DNA of 17,532 nucleotides from Deltaproteobacteria bacterium (GCA_018644785.1 JABGPV010000086.1:1-17532); one strand, 5' to 3'. Shown: positions 1-8,842, counted from the first letter of the stretch. Translations and numbers: made by a program. The notes: a model not told the origin generated them from the letters alone.

Positions 1-743
1 ATTCCGATGATGAAACCGCCGATGATGGCGCCCCCGATACTGTCCAGCCCCCCCAATATGATGACCGCCAGAACCTTCAGGCCGATGTCTCCCATGTAGA
101 TACTGATGCCACTGATATTTCCGATGACGATGCCGCCGATGACAGCGGCAATGGCGCCGAAACTCCAGGAAAGGGCGAATATCCACCGAACGCTGATTCC
201 CATGGAGAGCGCCGCCTGCTGGTCGTTGGCCGTTGCCCGCATGGCCACGCCGGTACGGGTAAATTTAAAGATGAGGATGAAAATGAGGGTTCCGATAATG
301 GCAAAGACAAACCCCCACAGGAGTCCCGAGGGGACAATGGCAAAATTCAAATCAAGGGGTTCGGGCGGGAAAATTTCGGGAAAGGAACGGTATTCAGGAG
401 ACCAGATGATGTGGGTGATGCCCTGGAGCATGAAGGCCAGACCGATGGTCACCATGATCACCGAGATGATGGGTTCCCCGATGAGTTGCCTTAGAATCAA
501 CCTTTCAATAATCAGGCCCAGCAGAAAAGCAAAAACAAGGGTCCCCGTAAAGGCGACCCAGAAAGGCGCGCCGGCATCCGTGAGGATGGTGAGGCATACG
601 AAAGCCCCCAGGGACATGAAGGCGCCCGTGGCAAGATTCAAAATGCTGGTGGCTTTATAAATAAGAACAAAACCGAGGGCGATCAGACCGTAGACACCGC
701 CGGTGGCCAGACCCGTAACAATAAGCTGCAAGAATATATCCAT
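1..743 (-). CDS. livH: Branched-chain amino acid ABC transporter permease, LivH family (3' end cut by window edge)
   Basis: Inner-membrane permease of a high-affinity branched-chain amino acid (or related amide/amino acid) ABC importer. It would pair with a LivM permease, LivG/LivF ATPases and a periplasmic binding protein, none of which is in the window. Reading the minus strand from the ATG at 743-741 gives about 247 residues beginning MDIFLQLIVTGLATGGVYGL, typical of LivH N-termini. Several hydrophobic segments follow, then FTRTGVAMRATANDQQAALSMG and the permease-ATPase coupling region GLKVLAVIILGGLDSIGGAI near the left edge. Full LivH proteins are about 290 residues, so roughly 40 are missing. 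A GAGAGG ribosome site lies on the minus strand (complement of 753-758), about nine bases before the ATG. The gene is divergent from the lipid synthase operon and probably functionally unrelated to it. The substrate cannot be assigned from the permease alone. Confidence 0.93.
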   Translation of the reverse strand, partial: MDIFLQLIVTGLATGGVYGLIALGFVLIYKATSILNLATGAFMSLGAFVCLTILTDAGAPFWVAFTGTLVFAFLLGLIIERLILRQLIGEPIISVIMVTIGLAFMLQGITHIIWSPEYRSFPEIFPPEPLDLNFAIVPSGLLWGFVFAIIGTLIFILIFKFTRTGVAMRATANDQQAALSMGISVRWIFALSWSFGAIAAVIGGIVIGNISGISIYMGDIGLKVLAVIILGGLDSIGGAIIGGFIIG

Positions 744-854
744 TTGAGAATACCTCTCAGTATTGTTTTCTCGCTATGAGTAGCATCCATCCCTCAATGG
801 TGTCAACATCAAAGAATGACTGCAACATGTATCAATGGGGCATGGAGCGTTCAA

Positions 855-882
855 AAAAAGTACATGACCCATGGTACTTTTT
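855..882. promoter_or_regulatory. Inverted repeat with 9-bp perfect arms, candidate operator
   Basis: AAAAAGTAC (855-863) is the exact reverse complement of GTACTTTTT (874-882), with a 10-base spacer. The arm centres are about 19 bases apart, near two helical turns, which suits a dimeric repressor. It could instead be an AT-rich hairpin ending in five T, but the stem has only two G-C pairs, so terminator activity is unlikely. It sits upstream of the candidate pfa promoter. Confidence 0.55.
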
Positions 883-939
883 CAGATTCACCTTGCATAT
901 CGGAAAAAAAAGTGTACATTGCGTTTAGGTCCCTACTTT

Positions 940-967
940 GGTACCTATCAGGGTGAGTGTAGGTACC
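940..967. promoter_or_regulatory. Inverted repeat GGTACCTA / TAGGTACC, candidate operator or leader hairpin
   Basis: GGTACCTA (940-947) and TAGGTACC (960-967) are perfect 8-bp arms around a 12-base spacer. Each arm itself contains the palindrome GGTACC. The centre-to-centre distance is 20 bases. It lies 47 bases before the pfaD start codon, between the weak promoter candidate and the gene. It could therefore be an operator or a 5' leader hairpin. It shares the GTAC core with the repeat at 855-882. Confidence 0.5.
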
Positions 968-1014
968 TGGGTTTCCCGACGATCTGTTTGAACGTCCATT
1001 GAAGGATGATCCAC

Positions 1015-2850
1015 ATGCAAAGACCAACCTATTTTATCAGCCAGCCGATGCTTTATCGGAACAACCGGAACTGGTATGGATACAAGAAAATCGGCGGAAA
1101 AGTTGTTTCCAAAAAGAGCCTTCGAACCACCTCAAAACAGGAAGCTGACGCATGGTTAAGCCGTATGAAGGTTTCCCTGAAAACCATTGAAGCGAGCAAG
1201 TTTTTTGACGACAGTGAATTTTTGCCAGGGCCCGCCATCGGCTGGCTCCATAAGGACGCGCATGTCCTCCCTTACGATAAACCGGAGAGCTGGGAGGCAA
1301 TCAAGAAACTGAACTGTCCCGTTCATATCGTTTTTAGGAACAACGGCCTGGGTTTGGTCGTCATAAACGGGGAAATACCCGAGGCGATGTTGAGTTCGGA
1401 TTCCACCATCCCTATTATCGGCAGTTTGGCGGCTTTGCCTGCCGCAAACCTTGGAGACAGGTCATTTTGTGATGATCACGGAATAGACTATGCTTATTAT
1501 ACCGGGGCCATGGCTAACGGCATCGCTTCCGTTCGGATGGTGGAAGCTGTCGCCGAGGCCGGATTGCTGGGCTTTTTCGGATCAGGGGGCCTTGGACTTT
1601 CGGAAATTGAAAAGGCCGTCGACGCGTTAACTGAGAGATGCCCGGATAAGCCTTTCGGATTTAATCTGATACACAGCCCGAACGAGCCGAAATTGGAAGC
1701 GGACACGGTTCAGCTTTATTTGGATCGGAATATCCGGCTTGTGGAGGCTGCCGCTTTTCTTGATGTCACCCTGCCTTTGGTGCGATACCGGGTTTCGGGT
1801 ATCTCCCGTGACGATACGGGGCAGGTCGTTACCCCGAATCACATCATTGCAAAATTATCGAGAGAGGAGGTTGCGGCAAAATTTCTCTCTCCTCCGCCAA
1901 AACATTTCATAGATGAATTGATGTCGTCCGGCGAACTGAGTCGCGAACAGGCCGAGTTGTGCTCTCTAATCCCCATGGCGCAGGATGTCGTTGCCGAGGC
2001 CGATTCAGGGGGCCATACCGATAATCGACCCGCGTTGACGCTTTTCCCCACCATATTGGCCCTCAGGGACAAAAAACAGGCGGAGTTTGATTTCAGCCAA
2101 CCTTCCAGGATCGGCCTTGGCGGCGGGATATCCACGCCATGGTCCGCGGCCGCCGCCTATGCAATGGGGGCCGCCTTCATCGTTACCGGATCGGTCAACC
2201 AGGCCTGTGTTGAATCGGAAACTTCCGATGATGTTCGCGCCATGCTGGCCGAGACCCGGCAAGCGGATGTGGCCATGGCGCCCGCTGCGGACATGTTTGA
2301 AATGGGTGTAAACGTCCAGGTCCTCAAAAGAGGCACCATGTTTTCCATGAGGGCTGCAAAACTCTATGAGCTGTACCGAAATTATGGCGCCATAGAAGAG
2401 ATTCCGTTGGTTGAACAAAAAAAGGTAGAAAAATCGATGCTGAAATGCTCCTTTGAAGAATCCTGGCACAAGACAAAATCCTTTTGGCGACATCGTGATC
2501 CCGGGGAGATTGAAAGGGCCGAAAACAATCCGAAACACAAAATGGCGCTCATCTTCCGTTCATATCTCGGCCGCGCCGCCCTTTGGGCGCAAAATGGCGA
2601 TCTTTCGCGTAAGATCGACTATCAGATATTTTGCGGACCTTCCATGGGCGCCTTTAATGAATGGGTCAAAGACAGCTTTTTGGCAATCCCCCAAAACCGC
2701 GAAGTTGCCACCATTGCCTTGAATATTCTTTACGGCGCAGCGTTTTTAAGACGCTGCAATTACATCCAAAATATGGGAATCTCTCTCCCTGAAAACCTCA
2801 AAAGGATAAAACCCCTTAAATTACACGAAGTTTTGGAGTACCTGAAGTGA
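1015..2850 (+). CDS. pfaD: PfaD-type enoyl reductase of PUFA synthase (FMN-dependent TIM-barrel trans-acting ER) with an atypical N-terminal extension
   Basis: Reduces enoyl-ACP intermediates in trans for the adjacent iterative synthase, in the cytoplasm, probably with FMN and NAD(P)H as in the nitronate-monooxygenase-like PfaD family. Residues 60-611 follow known PfaD proteins throughout. Visible landmarks are DYAYYTGAMANGIAS, FNLIHSPNEP, EADSGGHTDNRP (His334 counted from the 1015 start), GLGGGISTP, FIVTGSVNQACVE and APAADMFEMGV. I chose ATG 1015 because GAAGGA (1001-1006) then lies eight bases upstream. The ATG at 1006 overlaps that site. The stop overlaps the pfaA start as GTGA (2847-2850), so the two are probably translationally coupled. 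Residues 1-57 have no counterpart in the PfaD proteins I know (about 540 residues) and resemble a tyrosine-recombinase arm-binding domain; see findings. Confidence 0.93.
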   Translation: MQRPTYFISQPMLYRNNRNWYGYKKIGGKVVSKKSLRTTSKQEADAWLSRMKVSLKTIEASKFFDDSEFLPGPAIGWLHKDAHVLPYDKPESWEAIKKLNCPVHIVFRNNGLGLVVINGEIPEAMLSSDSTIPIIGSLAALPAANLGDRSFCDDHGIDYAYYTGAMANGIASVRMVEAVAEAGLLGFFGSGGLGLSEIEKAVDALTERCPDKPFGFNLIHSPNEPKLEADTVQLYLDRNIRLVEAAAFLDVTLPLVRYRVSGISRDDTGQVVTPNHIIAKLSREEVAAKFLSPPPKHFIDELMSSGELSREQAELCSLIPMAQDVVAEADSGGHTDNRPALTLFPTILALRDKKQAEFDFSQPSRIGLGGGISTPWSAAAAYAMGAAFIVTGSVNQACVESETSDDVRAMLAETRQADVAMAPAADMFEMGVNVQVLKRGTMFSMRAAKLYELYRNYGAIEEIPLVEQKKVEKSMLKCSFEESWHKTKSFWRHRDPGEIERAENNPKHKMALIFRSYLGRAALWAQNGDLSRKIDYQIFCGPSMGAFNEWVKDSFLAIPQNREVATIALNILYGAAFLRRCNYIQNMGISLPENLKRIKPLKLHEVLEYLK

Positions 2851-5800
2851 AAACGACAAAAGATAACAAGAAAAGCGGTGTGAAACCTGGATGTGAACCG
2901 ATTGCCATTATCGGTATCGGTTGTATTTTCCCCCGGGCGAACAACCCTGGCGCCTACTGGGTTAATCTTAAAAACGGCTTGGATGCCATCAGGGAAATCC
3001 CTGAAGATTATTGGCGCATCGACGACTACTATTCCGCCGATCCTTCTTTCCAGGACCATACCCATGCAAGGCGCGGCGGGTTTTTGACGCCCATCGATTT
3101 TGCCCCTCTCGAATTCGGCATCACCCCCAATTCCATTGAGGCGACCGACACCTCTCAACTGCTCGGCATGGTTGCAGCCAAACAGGCGCTTCTGGACGCA
3201 GGGTATGGAGATGACGCGCCTTATGACAAGGATCGCGTTAGTGTGATACTCGGTGTAACGGGCGCTTTGGAATTGACCACCACCCTCGGCGCCCGCCTGG
3301 GCCATCCCAAATGGCGAAAAGCCCTGAGAGATGAAGGGTTGGACGACGCGCTTTCGGATAATATCGTTAACCGTATCTCGGAACAATATGTGCCCTGGCA
3401 GGAAAACTCTTTCCCGGGTCTATTGGGAAATGTTGTTGCGGGCCGAATATCAAATTATCTCGACCTGGGAGGGACCAACTGTGTCGTGGATGCCGCATGC
3501 GCCAGCTCTTTTTCCGCCATACACCTGGCCGGCATGGAACTAGAGACCGGAAGGGCCGACATGGTGATTAGCGGCGGCATTGATACCTTTAACGATGTTT
3601 TTATGTACATGTGCTTCAGTAAGACCCTGGCGCTTTCCCCCACCAGCGATGCGAAACCCTTTGACGAAGAGGCCGACGGTACGATTCTGGGAGAGGGCCT
3701 CGGCATTGTGGTGTTAAAACGCCTTGAGGATGCAAAACGGGACAAAGACAACATATACGCCGTCATTCGCGCCATCGGCACGTCCAGCGACGGAAAAGGA
3801 AAAGCCATCTATGCGCCCAGCGCACGAGGCCAGATCAAGGCGATCAAGCAGGCCTACCGATTGGCGGATATGGACCCTTCCACCATCAATCTTCTTGAAG
3901 CCCATGGAACCGGTACAAAAGTAGGAGACGCCGTTGAGATCGAAGCGATCTCTGAAGTGTTTAAAAACGGCACCCGTCCACCCTGGTGCGCCATCGGCTC
4001 CGTGAAATCCCAGATCGGTCATACCAAAGCCGCCGCGGGCGCCGCCGGATTGATAAAGGCAGCCCTGGCCCTCCATCATAAAGTCTTGCCGCCCACCATC
4101 AAAGTGACAACCCCTACCCGGGCTTTGCGTGATAACAGTCCGTTCTACATCAATCAGGCCCCCAAGCCGTGGGTAGCGCACCCTGAACACCCGCGCCGCG
4201 CCGCCGTAAGCGCTTTTGGATTCGGCGGAAGTAATTTCCACTGTGTGCTGGAGGAATATGATGCCGAAAAAGCCGCTCCCGATTTTGATGGATCGACTGA
4301 AATTCTGACCCTCTCTTCCGACACCTTGGAGGGCCTCAAAGGGGAACTGGACAAAATTTCTGCGGGTGCATCTTGGGAAGATCTTTCAAGGTGGTTTAAA
4401 AAGCTGAGAGCCGGGTTCAATGCTCAAGATAGATATAGGCTGACCGCCGTCATCAAGAAAAGCGACCCTATCGGTTCACTCATGAAGCGGATCGGGAAAA
4501 CCCTTGAACGTGAGCCGAACGATACCCCATGGTCGTTGCCGGAGGGCGTCTATTTCGGTTTGGACGGATTCAGAGGCAAACTGGGATTTCTCTTCTCCGG
4601 GCAGGGTTCTCAATATGTGGGGATGCTTCGGGAGATGAGTTGCCAGTTTCCTCAAATGCTCTCTTCCTTAGAAAAAGCAGACCTGGCTTTGGGGGAAAAA
4701 GCGCCCCGTAAAAGACGCATCAGTGACATAATCTACCCGCCATGTGCCTTTACGGAAGACGAAAAAAAAGCCCGGGAACCGGCCCTCAGGTCAACGGATG
4801 TTGCTCAGCCGGCCATAGGCGCCGTAAGCGCCGGGCTCTTCAAGGTGCTGGCGTCATTTTGGGTCAAGCCTGACGCTGTTGCGGGCCACAGTTATGGGGA
4901 GTTGGTAGCGCTTTTTGCCGCAAAAAGACTGGATGAAAAATCCCTCTTTGATATTTCCGTACTCCGTGGGATGCTCATGGATTCGGGGGGGTCGGACCGG
5001 GGCGGAATGCTTGCGGTCATGGGACCCGCCCGTGTGGTTGAAGAGGTCCTTGCGGAAACAGGGCTCGATATTGTGATTGCCAACAAAAACGCGCCGAACC
5101 AGGTCGTTCTTTCAGGGGATAAGCCTGATCTGGAAAGGGCAAAGGCGGAATTCAAAGATAGGAAAATCCGATGTAAGTCTCTTCCCGTGGCCCATGCGTT
5201 TCACAGCAGGGCCGTATCGGATGCCGCGGGTGAGTTTCTGGAAGGGCTGAACCAGGTTGCCTTTTCAAAGGGCGAGATCCCTGTTTTTTCAAACACCACC
5301 GGTAAGAAATATCCTGCAACAGCCAAGGCCGCCCGTGGGCTCCTTGCGAACCAACTGGCTAAACCGGTTGATTTTATGTCAATGATTCAAAACATGTACG
5401 CAGATGGCGTCAGGACATTCGTGGAGGTCGGGCCGGGCACCGTCTTGAAGGGGCTTGTGAATTCAATCCTCGGCCCCAAAGAGCATGTTTCTATGGCCAT
5501 GGATGGCGTATCCTCAAAACAATCGGGTGTTGTTGCTTTTGCCCGCGTTCTGGCGCATCTATCCGCGCAAGGGTATCCCGTTGATCTTAACCGGTGGAAC
5601 CTGAAACCGAAAGATAGCGAACCGGTTGTATTAAGCAAACCCAAGATGACAGTGCCCATATCAGGTGTCAACCATATCTCCAAAAGAGCGTTGACGCCGC
5701 CTAAACCAAAAGCGGCCCCACGGTCGAAAAAAGAGGAAAAGATCGTCCAAACCATTCCTCAACCCGCACCCGGGACACAACCGGCCCCATGGGCCGACGA

Positions 5801-8800
5801 TCCGAAGACGCATATGATGAGGGCGTCAACCGATGAATCCCTAAAACACCTTCAGGCGGGCATGGTTGCCCTCCAGAAACTTCAGGAAGAAACCGCACGT
5901 CTACACGAAAAATTCCTTGAAGGACAGCATGCCGCGACCCGGATGCTGGCCTCCCTTTTGGGCAAGTCACAGACAGATTTTGAAACAGACGCCCTTTCAT
6001 CGGAGAAAATTGAAAAAACCTCCCGAACCAAGGTTGTAGAAATCCGCAATCCGCAATCCGAAATCCGACGCCGCCAAAGTAGCGAACCCGACGACGGCCT
6101 GGCCCGCAATCCGAAACAGGCCCATGTCCGAAGCGTTTTGCTTGGGGCCATATCTGAAACGACCGGGTATCCGGTTGAGATGCTTGAACTTGACATGACC
6201 CTTGATAATGACCTTGGGATCGATTCCATCAAACGGGTGGAGATTTTTTCAATTCTGCGGGAAAAGCTGCCCGATTCGCCTGAAATTGAACCGAAGCATC
6301 TCGGCGAACTGGAATCTCTGCAGGACATCGTGGATCACCTGGCCGCGGGTTTGCAGAAGCCGGGCTCGCGAAAAAAAAATGATGATACTGCAAAACGGGA
6401 TAGTGAGACCCATGCGGATACGTCCCGCGATCATGTGAAAGCCACTTCTGATGCCTCCGACGTCTTAAGAATGGTCGTTTCCTGCGAACCCATAGAAACG
6501 TCCTCCCCCGACGCCGTTAAGATATCCAAGGCCGGCCCCTTCTGGATTACCCGGGATGATCGCGGACTTCATGTGGCCCTCCGGGAGCGGTTGCAGGATA
6601 TGGGTTATGAAACGGTCCCGATTTCTTTTGCGGACCTTGATCGGTTGGACCCGCCCGATTCTCTGGCCGGTTTGATTATCCTCGGGTCGGAGGATATGGA
6701 CGACCGTTTTATCTCAGACTCTTTTGGACTCCTCCGCATGGCTGAAAAGAGCCTTCGAAAGATCGAAAAGGATGGGATCACACGGTTTGTTACGGTGACT
6801 TTCATGGACGGCAAATTCGGGTTCGGCAACAATAAAAAGGAGATGGTTCCAATACAGGGAGGGCTTGCGGGGCTTTCAAAAACCGCCGGGCATGAATGGC
6901 CGGAGGTCGGGTGTCTGGCCCTTGATATGGGTGAGTTTGATGATAACGAAAAAATGGCGGTGGCAATTGTTTCTGAAATATTCAGGGCGGGTCCCATGGA
7001 ACGGGGGCTTGGCAAAGATCACCGTCTTACCCTGAAACTCCTCTTAAGCCCACTCCAAAGCCGGGAAAAACGGGCCGATTCCATTCTTAACCCTGACGAC
7101 GTCGTGATTGTCTCGGGAGGCGCCAGGGGGGTTACCGCTGAAGTAACGGCAGCCGTAGTCCGGGCTTATAGCCCGGTGGTCATACTTCTGGGAAGAAGCC
7201 CCGGGCCTCAAGATGAATCCCACATGTTCAGGCACTTGGAAACGGAGTCGGAAATCAAACGCGCCATCATGGCCGCTCATTCCCGCAAAATGTCCCCTAA
7301 AGCCCTTGATAAAGATTTCCGGAAGGTTATTGCCAACCGTGAGATAAATCGAAACATTGAACGGTTTACAAACTTAGGCGCAAAGGTCCAATACCATAGT
7401 GTCGATATCAGGAACTTGTCCGAGGTTGCCGGCGTGCTTGCCTTGGTCAGAACCGAATTCGGTAACATAGACGCCGTGATTCATGGCGCCGGTGTTCTGG
7501 AAGACCGTTTAATCGGGGATAAAACCATTGCGCAGTTTGAAAATGTCTATTCCACCAAAGTCGAAGGATTAAGAAACCTTTTTTCTGCAACCGAGTCGGA
7601 TGATCTCAAAATGGTTGCCCTGTTTTCCTCTTCCTCCGCCCGGTTCGGAAGAAAAGGACAGATCGATTATGCTGCGGCAAACGAGGTGTTGAATAAGATG
7701 GCCCGGGAACAGGCGAGAACCCGGCCTGATTGCAGGACGGTTGCGATCAATTGGGGACCCTGGGATGGCGGCATGGTGACCGAGATCCTCAAGCCCCTGT
7801 TTAAGGAAGAGGGGCTTGACCTTATCGGCAAAAAGGCCGGTGCCGGATATTTTATTGATGAATTCGAATCCAACGAAAATGGGCCGGTCGAGGTCGTCGT
7901 TATGGGGGGGCCGTTGAAGGGAGAGGGGCTTCCTGATTCAATCCCCACCGGGGGTTCAACAACAACCGTCGGTCCCATGGCTTCCTCCTTTGAACTGGAT
8001 CTTACCCTGGACCATTATCCCATCTTGCAGGATCATGTGATGAACGGGAATGCGGTTCTCCCCGCGGCGATCATGATCGAGTGGCTCGCTCACGGGGCGC
8101 TTCGGAACAACCCGGAATACCGTTTTGTGGGGTTTGACGACTTCAGGGTTCTCAAAGGAATTGTCATGGAAAATGGTGATTCACAACATCTCAAGATCAC
8201 GGCCGGCCATCTTTCAGGCAACAATGGGAACCTCTCCATAACAACGGAGATTCGGGGAAACGGCAAAGGCCCCATACCGGCGTTGCATGCCTCGGCAAAG
8301 GTCATTCTTTCAAACAGGATGCCCGACAACGAAAACAGACGGATTCAGCCGGGGGACTTGAAACCCTATTCCCCCATGAACGGAAACATTTACAATGACA
8401 CCCTTTTTCACGGAAAGCGCCTGCAAAATATCCTTTCGGTCAACTGGAGCGGTGATGACATTATCATTGTGGATCTGAGCCCGACCGATTCCCCATCGTC
8501 GTGGGTGGATGTTCGAATCCAAAACAGCTGGATTACCGATCCCGGAGCGCTTGACGGCGGTTTTCAGGCCATGATCCTCTGGAGTTTCCAGCAGTACAAT
8601 GTGGGTTCTCTTCCCAACAAAATCGGAAAATACCGGCAGTTCAAGCGACAATTTCCAACGGACGGGGTCCGGGTGGCGGTACGGGTAAAGGAAAGAAGCG
8701 AGCACCGGGCCGTCGCGGACATTGAATTTGCAGACAGAAAATCGGGCGATTTGGTCGCCCGTATTGAAGACTATGAATGCACGCTGGACAAGTCTTTGAA

Positions 8801-8831
8801 TGAAGCGTTCAAACGCCATATGCTGGGATGA
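2847..8831 (+). CDS. pfaA: PUFA-synthase polyketide/fatty acid synthase subunit PfaA-like: KS-AT-ACP-KR-DH, one ACP
   Basis: Multidomain iterative synthase of 1994 residues that selects malonyl units, condenses and keto-reduces them. Domains in order: ketosynthase, residues 17-470 (Cys218 in DAACASS, His353 in EAHGTGT, His392 in GHTKAAAG; triad complete). Malonyl-type acyltransferase, about 575-880 (GQGSQ, GHSYGE with Ser682, Arg707, His786). A Pro/Lys-rich linker with a helical stretch, 940-1090. One ACP, about 1090-1165 (Ser1127 in LGIDSIKRVEI). Ketoreductase with its structural subdomain, 1210-1690 (GGARGV; Lys1571, Ser1596, Tyr1608, Asn1612). C-terminal PKS-type dehydratase, 1715-1985 (His1730, Asp1903). 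The start is GTG 2847, with GGAG at 2835-2838 eight bases upstream. PfaA orthologues usually carry several tandem ACPs, so one is at the low end. The last 11 codons lie in a repeated junction (8797-8842). Confidence 0.96.
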   Translation: MKTTKDNKKSGVKPGCEPIAIIGIGCIFPRANNPGAYWVNLKNGLDAIREIPEDYWRIDDYYSADPSFQDHTHARRGGFLTPIDFAPLEFGITPNSIEATDTSQLLGMVAAKQALLDAGYGDDAPYDKDRVSVILGVTGALELTTTLGARLGHPKWRKALRDEGLDDALSDNIVNRISEQYVPWQENSFPGLLGNVVAGRISNYLDLGGTNCVVDAACASSFSAIHLAGMELETGRADMVISGGIDTFNDVFMYMCFSKTLALSPTSDAKPFDEEADGTILGEGLGIVVLKRLEDAKRDKDNIYAVIRAIGTSSDGKGKAIYAPSARGQIKAIKQAYRLADMDPSTINLLEAHGTGTKVGDAVEIEAISEVFKNGTRPPWCAIGSVKSQIGHTKAAAGAAGLIKAALALHHKVLPPTIKVTTPTRALRDNSPFYINQAPKPWVAHPEHPRRAAVSAFGFGGSNFHCVLEEYDAEKAAPDFDGSTEILTLSSDTLEGLKGELDKISAGASWEDLSRWFKKLRAGFNAQDRYRLTAVIKKSDPIGSLMKRIGKTLEREPNDTPWSLPEGVYFGLDGFRGKLGFLFSGQGSQYVGMLREMSCQFPQMLSSLEKADLALGEKAPRKRRISDIIYPPCAFTEDEKKAREPALRSTDVAQPAIGAVSAGLFKVLASFWVKPDAVAGHSYGELVALFAAKRLDEKSLFDISVLRGMLMDSGGSDRGGMLAVMGPARVVEEVLAETGLDIVIANKNAPNQVVLSGDKPDLERAKAEFKDRKIRCKSLPVAHAFHSRAVSDAAGEFLEGLNQVAFSKGEIPVFSNTTGKKYPATAKAARGLLANQLAKPVDFMSMIQNMYADGVRTFVEVGPGTVLKGLVNSILGPKEHVSMAMDGVSSKQSGVVAFARVLAHLSAQGYPVDLNRWNLKPKDSEPVVLSKPKMTVPISGVNHISKRALTPPKPKAAPRSKKEEKIVQTIPQPAPGTQPAPWADDPKTHMMRASTDESLKHLQAGMVALQKLQEETARLHEKFLEGQHAATRMLASLLGKSQTDFETDALSSEKIEKTSRTKVVEIRNPQSEIRRRQSSEPDDGLARNPKQAHVRSVLLGAISETTGYPVEMLELDMTLDNDLGIDSIKRVEIFSILREKLPDSPEIEPKHLGELESLQDIVDHLAAGLQKPGSRKKNDDTAKRDSETHADTSRDHVKATSDASDVLRMVVSCEPIETSSPDAVKISKAGPFWITRDDRGLHVALRERLQDMGYETVPISFADLDRLDPPDSLAGLIILGSEDMDDRFISDSFGLLRMAEKSLRKIEKDGITRFVTVTFMDGKFGFGNNKKEMVPIQGGLAGLSKTAGHEWPEVGCLALDMGEFDDNEKMAVAIVSEIFRAGPMERGLGKDHRLTLKLLLSPLQSREKRADSILNPDDVVIVSGGARGVTAEVTAAVVRAYSPVVILLGRSPGPQDESHMFRHLETESEIKRAIMAAHSRKMSPKALDKDFRKVIANREINRNIERFTNLGAKVQYHSVDIRNLSEVAGVLALVRTEFGNIDAVIHGAGVLEDRLIGDKTIAQFENVYSTKVEGLRNLFSATESDDLKMVALFSSSSARFGRKGQIDYAAANEVLNKMAREQARTRPDCRTVAINWGPWDGGMVTEILKPLFKEEGLDLIGKKAGAGYFIDEFESNENGPVEVVVMGGPLKGEGLPDSIPTGGSTTTVGPMASSFELDLTLDHYPILQDHVMNGNAVLPAAIMIEWLAHGALRNNPEYRFVGFDDFRVLKGIVMENGDSQHLKITAGHLSGNNGNLSITTEIRGNGKGPIPALHASAKVILSNRMPDNENRRIQPGDLKPYSPMNGNIYNDTLFHGKRLQNILSVNWSGDDIIIVDLSPTDSPSSWVDVRIQNSWITDPGALDGGFQAMILWSFQQYNVGSLPNKIGKYRQFKRQFPTDGVRVAVRVKERSEHRAVADIEFADRKSGDLVARIEDYECTLDKSLNEAFKRHMLG
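6041..6068 (+). repeat. Four tandem heptamers AATCCG(C/A) inside the pfaA linker
   Basis: AATCCGC, AATCCGC, AATCCGA and AATCCGA follow each other without gaps, and a fifth AATCCGA occurs at 6108-6114. They encode the EIRNPQSEIRR stretch (about residues 1065-1075) in the low-complexity linker just before the ACP. Because the unit is 7 bp, the three phases give the Arg-Asn-Pro-Gln-Ser-Glu-Ile pattern. To my knowledge this heptamer is a common dispersed repeat in Desulfobacterota and some other genomes, which would fit an inserted or expanded repeat in a tolerant linker. Confidence 0.75.
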
Positions 8832-8842
8832 AAAACAGTCAA
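8797..8842 (+). repeat. Junction repeat copy A: pfaA C-terminal tail plus first codons of pfaC
   Basis: These 46 bases match 9952-9997 at 38 positions with no gaps. The first 9 and last 20 bases are identical. All eight differences in between are transitions. Copy A encodes the actual PfaA C-terminus (NEAFKRHMLG then stop), followed by the first five codons of a pfaC start (Met-Lys-Asn-Ser-Gln), after which the sequence leaves pfaC and enters the nuclease gene. It marks the left boundary of the inserted segment. Confidence 0.9.

Larger units (their letters stand above)
744..1014. promoter_or_regulatory. Divergent intergenic region carrying the likely promoters for livH and the pfa operon
   Basis: This 271-bp gap separates two head-to-head genes and must hold both promoters. 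It is AT-rich with A-tracts (853-859, 904-911) and contains five GTAC tetramers between 860 and 966 (860, 874, 914, 941, 963), four of them within two inverted repeats annotated separately. A weak plus-strand promoter candidate is TTGCAT (893-898) and TACATT (915-920), 16 bases apart, with 3/6 and 4/6 matches to the sigma-70 consensus. I do not see a convincing -24/-12 sigma-54 site. The symmetry suggests binding of a dimeric regulator, but which one is unknown. Confidence 0.55.

Noticed and set aside
106..660. Plus-strand open frame of 184 codons at the left edge
   Set aside because: It is antisense to livH, has a Met/Lys/Arg-rich composition typical of a reversed membrane-protein frame, and matches no family I recognise.
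1006..1014. ATG at 1006 as the start of pfaD
   Set aside because: It overlaps the only ribosome site (1001-1006). ATG 1015 has the correct eight-base spacing.
2760..3386. Minus-strand open frame of 208 codons over the pfaD/pfaA junction
   Set aside because: It lies wholly opposite well-supported coding sequence and resembles no known protein. I treat it as a shadow, as I do those at 2005-2538 and 8310-8891.
6041..6068. Heptamer tract as a CRISPR-like or iteron array
   Set aside because: The units are contiguous 7-mers without spacers and are translated within a gene. There is no cas or replication gene nearby.
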